NCBI GenBank assembly: GCA_002727315.1
Contig: PBWR01000007.1
Location: 1-64,000, forward strand
From: Alphaproteobacteria bacterium
GTDB lineage: Bacteria > Pseudomonadota > Alphaproteobacteria > UBA6615
DNA: 64,000 nt
Direction of reading: 5' to 3'
The translations under genes were made by a program, and so were the position numbers. Each line of letters starts with the position of its first letter. Within the stretch, counting starts at the first letter, position 1. The notes beneath the pieces were generated by a model, which saw only the letters and a list, made by a program, of their open reading frames with translations, ran no database searches and was not told the DNA's origin. Of this stretch, positions 52,376 through 61,736 are shown one piece after another.

Positions 52376-53106
52376 CGTTGCGTGTCCAATTGCGAGGGCT
52401 CGACCTCGTGGGAACCGGTCGGGGCCAATCCTCCAGCGGCAAGCACGGCCTCGGCGAGGCGCCAATCTTCTTCGGTGTCGATATCGATCGCGCGCGCCGG
52501 GTCTAGCAGCAGGGGCAGCACGTTGCCCGCATAGAGCGTTCGCTCGGCGCGGACCCTTTCCGTGCGGGCAAGGTAGAGCGCACCGTTCGGCATATAGACG
52601 GGATGGCGTCGATCGTCGCTGATCGCTTCGGCGTGGCCATTGGTGTCGGCGAAGTAGATGTGGTTCGCGGGCAGGCCCACCTCGCTCATCGCGACCACGC
52701 TGTCGATATCGGACCGCTCGGCAAGCCGCGCGACCGCGGTGCGCAGGATCGTGCTGCCGCGCAGCGGTGATGTCGGCTGCAGCACCATGACCGTATCGGG
52801 TTCGCCTTCATGCTCGCTGCGAAACCAGTCGAGGGCGTGCAAAACGGCATCGATCGTCGGCGCGGTGTCGCCGGCGATATCCGCCGGTCGGCGAAACGGC
52901 ACGCGCATGCCGGCGCGTTCGCCTTCCGCGGCAATGGCATCATCGTCCGTCGTCAGCAACACCGGAGCGTCCAACCCCGATTCGGCGATCGCCTCGGCCG
53001 TCCACGCGATCAGGGAACGGCCGGCCAGCGGCCGCACGTTCTTTTTCGCCAGCCTCTTCGATCCGCCACGGGCCGGAACGACAATGAGCAGGGGCGTCGC
53101 ACTCAT
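52372..53106 (-). CDS. Second CMP-nonulosonate synthetase (NeuA/LegF-like cytidylyltransferase)
   Basis: A 244-residue NeuA-fold enzyme: LLIVVPARGGSKRLAKKNVR, PVLLTTDDDAIAAEGERAG, DTVMVLQPTSPLRGSTILRT, PVYMPNGALYLARTERVRAE and IDIDTEEDWRLAEAV. Distinct from pseF at 43150: the C-terminal blocks are closer to CMP-Neu/CMP-Leg synthetases, so the locus probably handles two nonulosonic acids. Which acid cannot be settled here. Four-base overlaps with both neighbours. Confidence 0.85.
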   Translation of the reverse strand: MSATPLLIVVPARGGSKRLAKKNVRPLAGRSLIAWTAEAIAESGLDAPVLLTTDDDAIAAEGERAGMRVPFRRPADIAGDTAPTIDAVLHALDWFRSEHEGEPDTVMVLQPTSPLRGSTILRTAVARLAERSDIDSVVAMSEVGLPANHIYFADTNGHAEAISDDRRHPVYMPNGALYLARTERVRAERTLYAGNVLPLLLDPARAIDIDTEEDWRLAEAVLAAGGLAPTGSHEVEPSQLDTQR

Positions 53107-54422
53107 GCGGTCGCCGCCTCCGAAAGATTCTCGACGCGGTGTCGCAGCGTCCAGCCATCGGCCGTCTTCTCCCAAAGATGCGGCGAGCGGAAACTGTCGG
53201 CGATATCGAAGAACTCTTCCTCTTCCATGTTCAGATAGGCGAGGAACTCGGAAAAATGCTTGCGCGGAAACTCCTGGTCGTAGCGGTGAACCAGCGCGAC
53301 GCCTTCCTCGCGCGTGATGTGGTCGTTACGGATTTCCTGGCTGGCGTCGTAGGTCGATCGGCCGATGCCGAACTTCATCAGCGTCGTCCAGTAATGGTAC
53401 GGGTCGGTCTTGTCGTCGATCGAGTTGTACTTCGAGTATGTGCCTTCGGTGCGATCCTCGTTGGCAAGAAAGCCGACATGCTCCGACGAATAGTAGTAGC
53501 ACTCCTGCGGCACCCATTTGACGTAGTAGCCCAGATAGTGAACCTCGATGCCGGCCGCGATCAGATCATCGGTGTTGGCCGGAAGATAGGGGTCCATCTG
53601 GCCCGTTTCGATACCATGTGCGGGCAGCTCCTCCATTGGCACGCCGCCGAAATACAAGGCTTCGTTGGCCGACGCCTGGCGCGCGAAATAGGCCAGGATG
53701 CGCTTGGCCTCGCTATTGTCCTCAGCGGGATTGCCGTACTCGGCCTCGTTCTCGCCATAGAAGACGAGCGGGATGCCCATGCGCAGCGCCATCTTGGGCG
53801 CATAGTTCTTCTGCCCGAAGATGAAGGGTTGGAACGGATGTAAGAGGTTGCGATAGGCAAGCTGCGTGAGCTTGCGATGCAACTGCCCGTCCGGGGTGAA
53901 CAGGTAATTGTCGAAGCCGCCCTCATGCACCCAGGCCTGGTGGTTGTGCCAGCCGACATCGGTGTAGAGATGCGGCGCCCACGTCACGGTCAGCGGATGC
54001 ATGCCATAATCGCGCTTCAGCACCATCGCCGCGTAGATCGAATCCTTGCCGCCGGAGCCAGGCACCAGGCAGTCATACGAACCATTGCCGGAACGGAAGC
54101 GGTCGCACAGTTCGGCGAGTTGCGCGCGACGTTCTTCCCAGTCGACATCGCGGTTCTTCTGCTCGGCATAGCGGCAAGCATCACAGATGCCGTCCTCATC
54201 GAAATGGATGGTCGATTTCTTCGAATCCTTGGTGTGCGCGAACTCGACAGCCGATGAGGGCCGCTGATTCGAGATCACGCATCGCCGGCAGAACGCCACC
54301 TGCCCCGGCAGTCCGTACTTGATCTCGAGCAGGTCGCCGGTATCGGAGCGCAGATAGCGTTTGCCGTCGCGCTCGATGATCGCGTCTTCCGAAGTTTCCA
54401 TCGACAAGGACTGTGTCGTCAT
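53103..54422 (-). CDS. N-acetyl sugar amidotransferase (PseA/WbpG type)
   Basis: A 439-residue PP-loop ATP-pyrophosphatase of the TIGR03573 family. It uses ammonia from a HisH-like glutaminase to turn an N-acetyl group into an acetamidino group. FCRRCVISNQRPS and DEDGICDACRYAEQ give a four-Cys zinc-like site, LVPGSGGKDSIYAAMVLKRD is the PP-loop, and GIPLVFYGENEAEYGNP, GYYVKWVPQECYYYS are family blocks. It is followed directly by HisH- and HisF-like genes, the classical WbpG-HisH2-HisF2 arrangement. ATG 54422 is fixed by the ATGA overlap. Confidence 0.93.
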   Translation of the reverse strand: MTTQSLSMETSEDAIIERDGKRYLRSDTGDLLEIKYGLPGQVAFCRRCVISNQRPSSAVEFAHTKDSKKSTIHFDEDGICDACRYAEQKNRDVDWEERRAQLAELCDRFRSGNGSYDCLVPGSGGKDSIYAAMVLKRDYGMHPLTVTWAPHLYTDVGWHNHQAWVHEGGFDNYLFTPDGQLHRKLTQLAYRNLLHPFQPFIFGQKNYAPKMALRMGIPLVFYGENEAEYGNPAEDNSEAKRILAYFARQASANEALYFGGVPMEELPAHGIETGQMDPYLPANTDDLIAAGIEVHYLGYYVKWVPQECYYYSSEHVGFLANEDRTEGTYSKYNSIDDKTDPYHYWTTLMKFGIGRSTYDASQEIRNDHITREEGVALVHRYDQEFPRKHFSEFLAYLNMEEEEFFDIADSFRSPHLWEKTADGWTLRHRVENLSEAATA

Positions 54423-55050
54423 GAGCCGTTTTCCGTTTCCAGGAACCGCGCCAGCAGCCGAAGACCGGCCGGGCCGCTTTTTTCGGGATGAAACTGCACG
54501 CCGACAATACTGCCCCGGGCGATCGCAACGGGGATATCGGCGCCATTGATACGAGTTGTCGCGGCGATGTCGTTCTCGTCGTCGACCATCGGCGCATAGG
54601 AATGCACAAAGTACATCCAGTCGTCGGGCTGCAGGACGCCGACCATCGGTGCGGCTTCGCGCACGTCGAGCGGCCGCCATCCGACATTGGGAATGCGCGC
54701 GCCGTCCGGGTCGTCCGCTTGCGGATCGGGCAGACGCGCCACGGTGCCGGATATCAGGTCGAGACCTTCGTGCAGGCCAAACTCCTCGCCACGCGTCAGC
54801 AGCAGCTGGCAACCGACGCAAATGCCGAGTATCGGCGTGCCGGCACGGGCCGCTGCACGCAGCGGGTCGACCAACCCACGTTCACGTAACCCTGCCATCG
54901 CATCGCCAAACGCGCCGACGCCGGGGAAGATGATCCGTTCGGCGCGCGCCAGCATGGCCGGGTCGTCGGAGATGACAGGCTCGGCACCGAGCTGGCGTAC
55001 CGCCTGGCCCAGGCTGAACAGGTTGCCCCGGCCATAGTCGACAACAACGA

Positions 55051-55054
<4 letters not shown>
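54419..55054 (-). CDS. HisH-like glutamine amidotransferase of the sugar amidination set
   Basis: A 211-residue class I glutaminase. IVVVDYGRGNLFSLGQAVRQ is the N-terminus, GICVGCQLLLTRGEEF has the nucleophilic Cys, and VQFHPEKSGPAGLRLLARFL the catalytic His-Glu. Similar to HisH but no other histidine genes are in the window except the HisF-like partner, and the amidotransferase is adjacent, so it feeds ammonia to sugar amidination. Four-base overlaps on both sides. Confidence 0.88.
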
Positions 55055-55821
<767 letters not shown>

Positions 55822-55835
55822 TGCGATCCTTTGGA

Positions 55836-56630
55836 CTATCCCGTGTTACGTCCGCGCCAAGCGACGAGGAATTCAATGGCTGGCGCCGCGGAAAATGCGA
55901 GGCACGCTGCGGTCCCGAGATGGCCCGTGCGTGCAATACCCTCATCGACCAGCGCGGCGACGCCGGAGACGAACCAATCGATCGGATACTCGATGTCGCG
56001 ATAGGCCACCCAGCGGCGCTCGCCGTGTTCGAGAACGGGGGCCGCCTTGTCGATCTGCGGATGGTCACCGACGAGATGCTGCGTCATGTGGAACAGCGAT
56101 ACCGTGTCGTGCGGCGCACCAATGAGCAGAACCTTGCCGTCGAGCTCGACCAGCTTGCCGAGCGGCGAGGTCGGGCCGAAACGATTATCGTACGGGTGCT
56201 CCGCGACAAGCGCGTCCGCCGCGGCGCCGAGCGCTGCGAAAGAGGATTGCGGGTGCGGCGAACGCCGCACGCCCGGATAGCTGCGAAAGTACTCGGCAAC
56301 CTGGCCGATCCCGCGTGTCGGCGTGCATGCCGGATCGTAGGCCGGAATCTGCGCACGGATCTCATCGATACGATCAGCGGGTACCGGCGGATGTTGCCAT
56401 TCGGCCGGATCCGACAGATCGCCGGAAAAGGCCGGCATCATGATCGTGCCGTCGGGTTCGACCGTCGCGATCAGCGCCTCGACCACGGCGCGCGGACCGC
56501 CGATGACAAGGCCCAGCGACTTCATGCCAGCGTGGACGCAGACGATATCGCCGGCGTCCAGGCCAAGCGCGCGCAGACCCTGCGCGATGGACGCCACAGT
56601 CGCGATTCCGGAGGCGACGGGCCCGGTCAT
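55836..56630 (-). CDS. AAC(3)-family N-acetyltransferase
   Basis: A 264-residue protein of the aminoglycoside 3-N-acetyltransferase fold: DIVCVHAGMKSLGLVIGGPR, VEPDGTIMMPAFSGDLSDPA, GIGQVAEYFRSYPGVRRSPH PQSSFAALG (His and Ser of the usual HP-S active site) and SPLGKLVELDGKVLLIGAPH. Members are common in polysaccharide clusters, where they acetylate an amino sugar; an antibiotic-resistance role is not implied. Overlaps the FkbM-like gene by four bases. Confidence 0.85.
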   Translation of the reverse strand: MTGPVASGIATVASIAQGLRALGLDAGDIVCVHAGMKSLGLVIGGPRAVVEALIATVEPDGTIMMPAFSGDLSDPAEWQHPPVPADRIDEIRAQIPAYDPACTPTRGIGQVAEYFRSYPGVRRSPHPQSSFAALGAAADALVAEHPYDNRFGPTSPLGKLVELDGKVLLIGAPHDTVSLFHMTQHLVGDHPQIDKAAPVLEHGERRWVAYRDIEYPIDWFVSGVAALVDEGIARTGHLGTAACLAFSAAPAIEFLVAWRGRNTG

Positions 56631-57583
56631 GATTTCGGCTGTTGCTCCTGGATATCAGGCAGGCTGCGCGCCATGCGCTCCCGGTATTCCTCGACAAGGT
56701 CGTCGCGCACGAAAATCGCGTCGCCGGAATAATGCTCAGAGCCGGGATAATGTTCCCATTCGGCAACAACCTCGTATCCGGCATCGCGCATGGTCGCCGT
56801 CACCGAGTTGCGGTTCTCATCACCGTTCAGCTCGATCGCCCAAGAACGCACCTGGCGTTCCGCGAGCAGCCGCTTGGCGCCGACCATGACATGATTCTCG
56901 AAACCATCGACGTCGATCTTCACATGCGTCGGCTGCGGCAAGCCGAGAGTGTCGTGCAGACCGTCGAGCGAGACGGTCATCAGCCATTGATGGCACAGCA
57001 CCGGCTGAGTCTGTCGGCCGCCCCGATCATAGCTTTCCGGTTTTCCGACCGAGTTGCGATTGGCACCGGGTATGGGACCGTGATGCATGTAGAGCTTGCA
57101 GTGGTCCATCTTCTCATCACAGCCGGCCTGGACAACCTCGAAATCATCCAGCTTGCCGCGGTCCTGCAACACAATCGTCTTGAGTATGGTCTCGACACTC
57201 GGCGTGAACGGCTCGACAAACGCAATCTTGCAACCCCACAGATGGTTGACGAGGAAGCCTTCAAAGCCGTTCGACGAGCCGATATCGTAGAACATCTCGC
57301 AATCGTCGATGCGACGCATCCACGCAAACACGACGTCGCGATCACCCTGACGCCCGAACTGATAGTAGCGGCGAAACTGCCGGTAAGAGCGCACGGGCAC
57401 CGCGAGATCGCGACCATCCAGCGTGCGAACAGCAACCCATTCGCCAATCGTGCGGTCACGATAAAGCCGCCCCTTCAAGCGTTGGCGGAACAGTACGTAG
57501 TCGCGCAGCTTGTGCCATTTCGGTTGCAAGAACCGTCTTGCGGGCCTTGGCAGCGCCTGGCCGAGGGTGTGGGCAATGGTCAT
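56627..57583 (-). CDS. FkbM-family methyltransferase
   Basis: A 318-residue SAM-dependent methyltransferase of the FkbM type. FYDIGSSNGFEGFLVNHLWG is the SAM loop, IAFVEPFTPSVETILKTIVL follows, HVKIDVDGFENHVMVGAKRL is the characteristic KIDVDGxE block, and WAIELNGDEN the late acid motif. Expected to O-methylate a sugar, from context. ATG 57583 chosen because it overlaps the upstream stop as ATGA. Confidence 0.85.
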   Translation of the reverse strand: MTIAHTLGQALPRPARRFLQPKWHKLRDYVLFRQRLKGRLYRDRTIGEWVAVRTLDGRDLAVPVRSYRQFRRYYQFGRQGDRDVVFAWMRRIDDCEMFYDIGSSNGFEGFLVNHLWGCKIAFVEPFTPSVETILKTIVLQDRGKLDDFEVVQAGCDEKMDHCKLYMHHGPIPGANRNSVGKPESYDRGGRQTQPVLCHQWLMTVSLDGLHDTLGLPQPTHVKIDVDGFENHVMVGAKRLLAERQVRSWAIELNGDENRNSVTATMRDAGYEVVAEWEHYPGSEHYSGDAIFVRDDLVEEYRERMARSLPDIQEQQPKS

Positions 57584-58569
57584 TTGCGCAACATCGATTT
57601 GAGTTTCATGCGGAGGTGGGAGCCGATGAAGGCGTTCTCGATCAGGAAGGTGATGGGACCGAATGCCCAGCTCTTCTTGATCTTGTTCCACTTGTAGCGG
57701 TCGAACGGGCGCACATAGCTGCTGTTGGCACCCAGCACGCGCAACTGACGCGACGACAGGCCACCAATGTCGCAACTCCAGATGGGCAGCGGGGTGACCT
57801 GTTCGTTGCCGAGAATATCGGTCCGGTAATAGTCGACCAGGATCAGCGTGCGGTCGGCGCGCGAGGGATGGTCGGGCCCGTGAAAGCCACTGTCGTCGAA
57901 CAGCACGATGTCGCCCTTGCGTCCGTCGAGCCGCACCTTCTTTGCCATGACATCGTCCTGCATGGCCTTCGGGTATTCGTTGAGCCGTTGACCGTGCGGG
58001 GCGCCGAGCTTGTGGGTGCCGGTGCAGTAGCTGAACGCGCCTTCCGAAGTATCGTGCAGGTAGATCGCGCCACCGACACCTAGCGGCAGTTTCATCGTAT
58101 CCTGGCTGATCGGCGATACATGGTCCGCGCTCTTGTGCCAGCCGGCCGCGAAATCCGAATGCATCGGGAAATAGACATAGCCCATGCCACGATCAGCCTT
58201 GAGGTTGGTCTCGGCAAGGATGCACTCGCTGCCGAGATAGGTTTCCGCGATATCAAGCACGCGCTCGTTGGCGATCACCGGATACACCGGCGCCCCGAGC
58301 AGGGTCGGCTGGATCACCTTTTTCTGGTGATCGGCGCGGTAATAGCCCCAGACGCCGGCGACCGAGGGCTGGCGAAGCATCTCCTCGGTGCGCTCCGCGA
58401 CCGCATCGACCGCGTCCTTCGGCAGGCAACCTCGCAGGATGACATAACCACGTTCGCGCATGATTCGGACGGCAAGCTCGATATCCGGGTTCTCGCCTTC
58501 GATAACGTAGGAATCGGGAAGCGGCGCTTCGGCGGCTTCACGATCAAGCGGCTCTGGCTCAATTGACAT
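57580..58569 (-). CDS. Phytanoyl-CoA-dioxygenase-family Fe(II)/2OG-like hydroxylase
   Basis: A 329-residue PhyH-fold protein. MRERGYVILRGCLPKDAVDA opens the jelly-roll; MHSDFAAGWHKSADHVSPIS holds the H-x-D facial pair, GVGGAIYLHDTSEGAFSYCT follows, and FHGPDHPSRADRTLILVDYY has the distal His and the 2-oxoglutarate-binding Arg. The C-terminal 70 residues are a family-specific extension. Likely hydroxylates a glycan or its precursor; no substrate evidence. Overlaps the upstream gene by eleven bases. Confidence 0.82.
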   Translation of the reverse strand: MSIEPEPLDREAAEAPLPDSYVIEGENPDIELAVRIMRERGYVILRGCLPKDAVDAVAERTEEMLRQPSVAGVWGYYRADHQKKVIQPTLLGAPVYPVIANERVLDIAETYLGSECILAETNLKADRGMGYVYFPMHSDFAAGWHKSADHVSPISQDTMKLPLGVGGAIYLHDTSEGAFSYCTGTHKLGAPHGQRLNEYPKAMQDDVMAKKVRLDGRKGDIVLFDDSGFHGPDHPSRADRTLILVDYYRTDILGNEQVTPLPIWSCDIGGLSSRQLRVLGANSSYVRPFDRYKWNKIKKSWAFGPITFLIENAFIGSHLRMKLKSMLRK

Positions 58570-60034
58570 TCTGGATTCCTTCTTCGGCGGCTTCCGACGA
58601 CAGATCGTCGAACGTTGCGTCGAGACTGGAGAGCAGGGCATCTCCAAGGTCTTCGGGTTTCTCGTGGTCGGCCGGGTCGATCGTCGTTTCCTGCATCGAG
58701 GCGAGCATGAACTCGCCCTCGCGCGCAAACGCGGCCCGTTCCTCGTCGCTGTAACCGATCAGACGGCGCAGCACATCGCCGGTCTGCGCGAGATCGGTGG
58801 CGACATCGACATGCGGCAGGTGGTCGAAATACAGGCTCGGGCTGTAGGCCAGAACCGGCACCCCGAACGCCGCGGCCTCGAAAGCACTGCGGCCGAGCAG
58901 GGAAACGACGGCCTGGGACTTGCGGATCAACGGGATGGCGAACTCGCGCGGATCGATGAGGAGCACGTTCGGCATCGTTTCGAGCATCCGGTAGAAGCTG
59001 AGGTCACGATAACCGAGCGCCGGCACATGATCCTTGATCGCCAGATAGGTGCCGACCGGAAGCTCCTTGGCGACCTGATGGATCATCGCGATCTGGTCGA
59101 AGAACTCCGGCGTCTGTCCCGACAGCAGCACTTCCGGCTCCATCTGCAGCGGCATGAAGACGTAGGGATGGCCCGCCTGCGTCAGTTCCTCGGCGGTGAT
59201 GCTCTTGCGCACGAGATGCCGGAACACGCTGCGCCGCTTGAAGTGGAACCTGATGTGCCGCCACGGGCTATAGCCAAAGCGGGTCACCTTGTCATAGCGA
59301 CGCAGGTGCCAGTAGGCGGTGCGCACGAGAATGAGGATCGTCGTCTTCGCGAGCACACGCAGGCTGATGCCGGCGAAAAACCGACGTCGGATGTCCATGT
59401 GAAAGGGCGGCGGTTCCAGCATGTCCGACGACAAATGCCGATCGGCGGCGCGCATGCGCCGGTGCGCCGCAAACATCCAATCGCCATTCACCTTCATGCC
59501 GTCCTTCCAGATCATCCGATCGTGCAGGAAGGAATAGCCGAGGCAGCGGCTGGGAATGCCGAGACCGCGGGCGACGTCGCAAACGACACGGCGGCCGTTC
59601 ATCGCGAGGGTCACCTCGTGCCGCTGCATGATCTTTTCGATAGCGTGATACATCGCCACGAATTGACGTATCCATTCCCGATAGGGCAGCGATGTCTCGA
59701 TCTTGGTGTAGGGGAAAGCGGTGCAGCCGGTGAAGTACAGGCGCCGGTCGGCAAGATTGTAGTGAAACACCGTGTCACAGCGCCGTTCGATTTCAAGCGC
59801 CGCCGGGATCAATTGATCGTCGTCGGGCGGCAGATGGTCGAGCATCTCGGCGGTCGCGTAGACGGCCTCGAACAATCCGGTGTCCAGCAGCGGCTTGATG
59901 TCCTGCGCATATCGCACAAGTCCGACCAGCCGGGCACCTTGTTGCTCCTTGAGTATTCGCAGCATCGGCATCATGAACTTGCGTTCGTCACCGATCCCTT
60001 CGAACAGGATGCATTGCGTCGGAGAAGAACTCAT
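58559..60034 (-). CDS. Capsule-polysaccharide-biosynthesis-like protein (GT-B, KpsC/KpsS-type)
   Basis: A 491-residue protein. The N-terminal half (CILFEGIGDERKFMMPMLRI, LFHYNL-type blocks) and the C-terminal half with YVFMPLQMEPEVLLSGQTPE, LPVGTYLAIKDHVPALGYRD, MPNVLLIDPREFAIPLIRKS and VVSLLGRSAFEAAAFGVPVL follow the capsule-synthesis (PF05159-like) layout. The F-P-L-Q-x-EPE block corresponds to the donor-site motif of that family. A central hydrophobic helix (RVLAKTTILILVRTAY) may anchor it. Kdo-type or other sugar transfer is inferred, not shown. Confidence 0.75.
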   Translation of the reverse strand: MSSSPTQCILFEGIGDERKFMMPMLRILKEQQGARLVGLVRYAQDIKPLLDTGLFEAVYATAEMLDHLPPDDDQLIPAALEIERRCDTVFHYNLADRRLYFTGCTAFPYTKIETSLPYREWIRQFVAMYHAIEKIMQRHEVTLAMNGRRVVCDVARGLGIPSRCLGYSFLHDRMIWKDGMKVNGDWMFAAHRRMRAADRHLSSDMLEPPPFHMDIRRRFFAGISLRVLAKTTILILVRTAYWHLRRYDKVTRFGYSPWRHIRFHFKRRSVFRHLVRKSITAEELTQAGHPYVFMPLQMEPEVLLSGQTPEFFDQIAMIHQVAKELPVGTYLAIKDHVPALGYRDLSFYRMLETMPNVLLIDPREFAIPLIRKSQAVVSLLGRSAFEAAAFGVPVLAYSPSLYFDHLPHVDVATDLAQTGDVLRRLIGYSDEERAAFAREGEFMLASMQETTIDPADHEKPEDLGDALLSSLDATFDDLSSEAAEEGIQNVN

Positions 60035-60077
60035 GCGTTTGCCACTCTGTTCCGGTTCGTGGGTCGTTGGGGCATCG

Positions 60078-61736
60078 TCAGGCGACCTCCCGTGCGGACG
60101 ATTTCGCGGCCTGCGCCTCGCGCAATGCGAAAATCTCGGCGCGCTCCGCCCGCAGATACTCGGTTAGGTGCTCTATCGCGCTTTGTTGTGTCGGATCCTC
60201 GACAATGTTGTGCTGCTCGCGCGGGTCGGCCTGTTTGTCATAGAGCTGTTCGACGGAAAGCCGATCGCCATCCAGCGTCGCCATGATCTTGTGGGTTGGC
60301 GAGGTCACGGTGAAATAGATCGTGCGGTGAAGGATATCGGCATTGCCGCTGCCGCAGCTCTCCGAGACGATCGCCGGCTTGCCGCCGCGAAAGACACTGA
60401 CACCCTTGAAGCTTTCATGGCCGGGCACACCGAGGGAATCGAGAAACGTTGCCGTCATGCCCATGCTGTCGGTCATGCCGGAATCAACGGGATCGGACTT
60501 TGCGTTGGCCAGAATCAGCGGAACCTCAATGTCTTCATAATGGGTGCGCGAGCCGATACTTGATTTCTTGCGCGGGCTTTCGGCGTAGTAGAGGCCGTGA
60601 TCGCCGGTCGCCAGTATCAAGGTGTCGTCGAGCTGGCCTGTACGTTCGAGCGTTGTGAGAATTCGGCCGAGCAGTCCGTCCACATACATCAGCGCGGTGT
60701 CATAGAGCCAACGCCGCCGTGTTTGGCCGCGCACGCGGGCGACAATCCAGCGCGGCAGGTAGCGCAGGCGCCCGAGCAGATGCACAGGCCGGCTGATCGA
60801 CCGGCAGTCGTGAACATCCATCATGTGCATATAGATGAACCAGCGGTCGTTCCTGTTTTCCTCGACGACGCGGCACAGCGGCGCGATGATGTCGCCGAAG
60901 ATGACCGGGAAGTGCGACATGGCGAGAAACGGCCAGAGGGTCTGCGAAGCGATCCATCGGCGCGTCCGCCATTTCACGGATTCGACGGCACGATAGCGAA
61001 ACAGACGCAGGCCTCCCGGGTCACGCTCGCCAAGGAAGCGCCAGTAGATACCGGGCGCGATACCGAGAACCTTGTCGAAGACCGCATCCGGATCACGTTC
61101 CAGCAACTCCAGCTCGGCCTTGCAGCCGTCGGCAACCCGGCTGTTGATGCGCATGAGCTTCGTCGGCCAAAGCGACTTGTCGTGATGCTCGATCATCTCG
61201 ACGAGGTCGACGAGAAACAGCGCGAAGTCGCTTTTCACCTGTTCCAGATCGGTGTTCGTGTCCGCGTTGCGAAGCGCTTTGACTTGGAACTGAACCGTGC
61301 GCCCGACCCGCTGCTCGAGCAGCAACCGGAAATCGGACGTGGTGCGCACGGAGCTGAAACCACGCCCATACCCCGTCGCGGCGCCGAGCTGGTTACAGCT
61401 TGCCAGCAGGTGCGTGCGGAATCCGGCCTGTTGCAGGGTCTCGGCGAAACTTTGCGGGCGCTGTCGGATACCGTTGTCGTAGCCGCCATGGTCAAGCGGA
61501 TAGGTCTGGGAGAAGATCGCGGGCGTGACGAACTGCGTTGACTGCGCATTCGCCACCACCTTGCGCACGAACCCCCGTTCGATGATCCGCGCCAGGTTGG
61601 GGAACATGAACTCGCGCGCGGGAACATTCGAAACCGTGTCGAAGCGCAAGGCATCGATCAACAGAAACAGCCCGTTGTTCGGTGTTGCGTCCACAGCCGG
61701 GGCCGCCGGTCCGGTGTCATCGCGAGGTTCGGTCAT
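60078..61736 (-). CDS. Sulfatase-fold phosphatase/phosphotransferase-like protein
   Basis: A 552-residue alkaline-phosphatase-superfamily protein. GLFLLIDALRFDTV gives the first metal Asp, HMMDVHDC and ATGDHGLYYAES the later metal His/Asp, and THYEDIEVPLILANAKSD the family 'R/T-HYE' block. Where sulfatases carry C/S-x-P-x-R for formylglycine there is QSTQFVTPAIFSQTYP, with Thr next to Pro-Ala. That resembles phosphoethanolamine or glycerol-phosphate transferases, which use a Thr nucleophile. So a phosphotransferase or phosphodiesterase acting on the glycan is as likely as a sulfatase. No membrane segment is evident. Confidence 0.75.
   Translation of the reverse strand: MTEPRDDTGPAAPAVDATPNNGLFLLIDALRFDTVSNVPAREFMFPNLARIIERGFVRKVVANAQSTQFVTPAIFSQTYPLDHGGYDNGIRQRPQSFAETLQQAGFRTHLLASCNQLGAATGYGRGFSSVRTTSDFRLLLEQRVGRTVQFQVKALRNADTNTDLEQVKSDFALFLVDLVEMIEHHDKSLWPTKLMRINSRVADGCKAELELLERDPDAVFDKVLGIAPGIYWRFLGERDPGGLRLFRYRAVESVKWRTRRWIASQTLWPFLAMSHFPVIFGDIIAPLCRVVEENRNDRWFIYMHMMDVHDCRSISRPVHLLGRLRYLPRWIVARVRGQTRRRWLYDTALMYVDGLLGRILTTLERTGQLDDTLILATGDHGLYYAESPRKKSSIGSRTHYEDIEVPLILANAKSDPVDSGMTDSMGMTATFLDSLGVPGHESFKGVSVFRGGKPAIVSESCGSGNADILHRTIYFTVTSPTHKIMATLDGDRLSVEQLYDKQADPREQHNIVEDPTQQSAIEHLTEYLRAERAEIFALREAQAAKSSAREVA

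Noticed and set aside
55836-56630. Aminoglycoside resistance gene
   Set aside because: AAC(3)-fold acetyltransferases are common glycan enzymes and the context is wholly carbohydrate.
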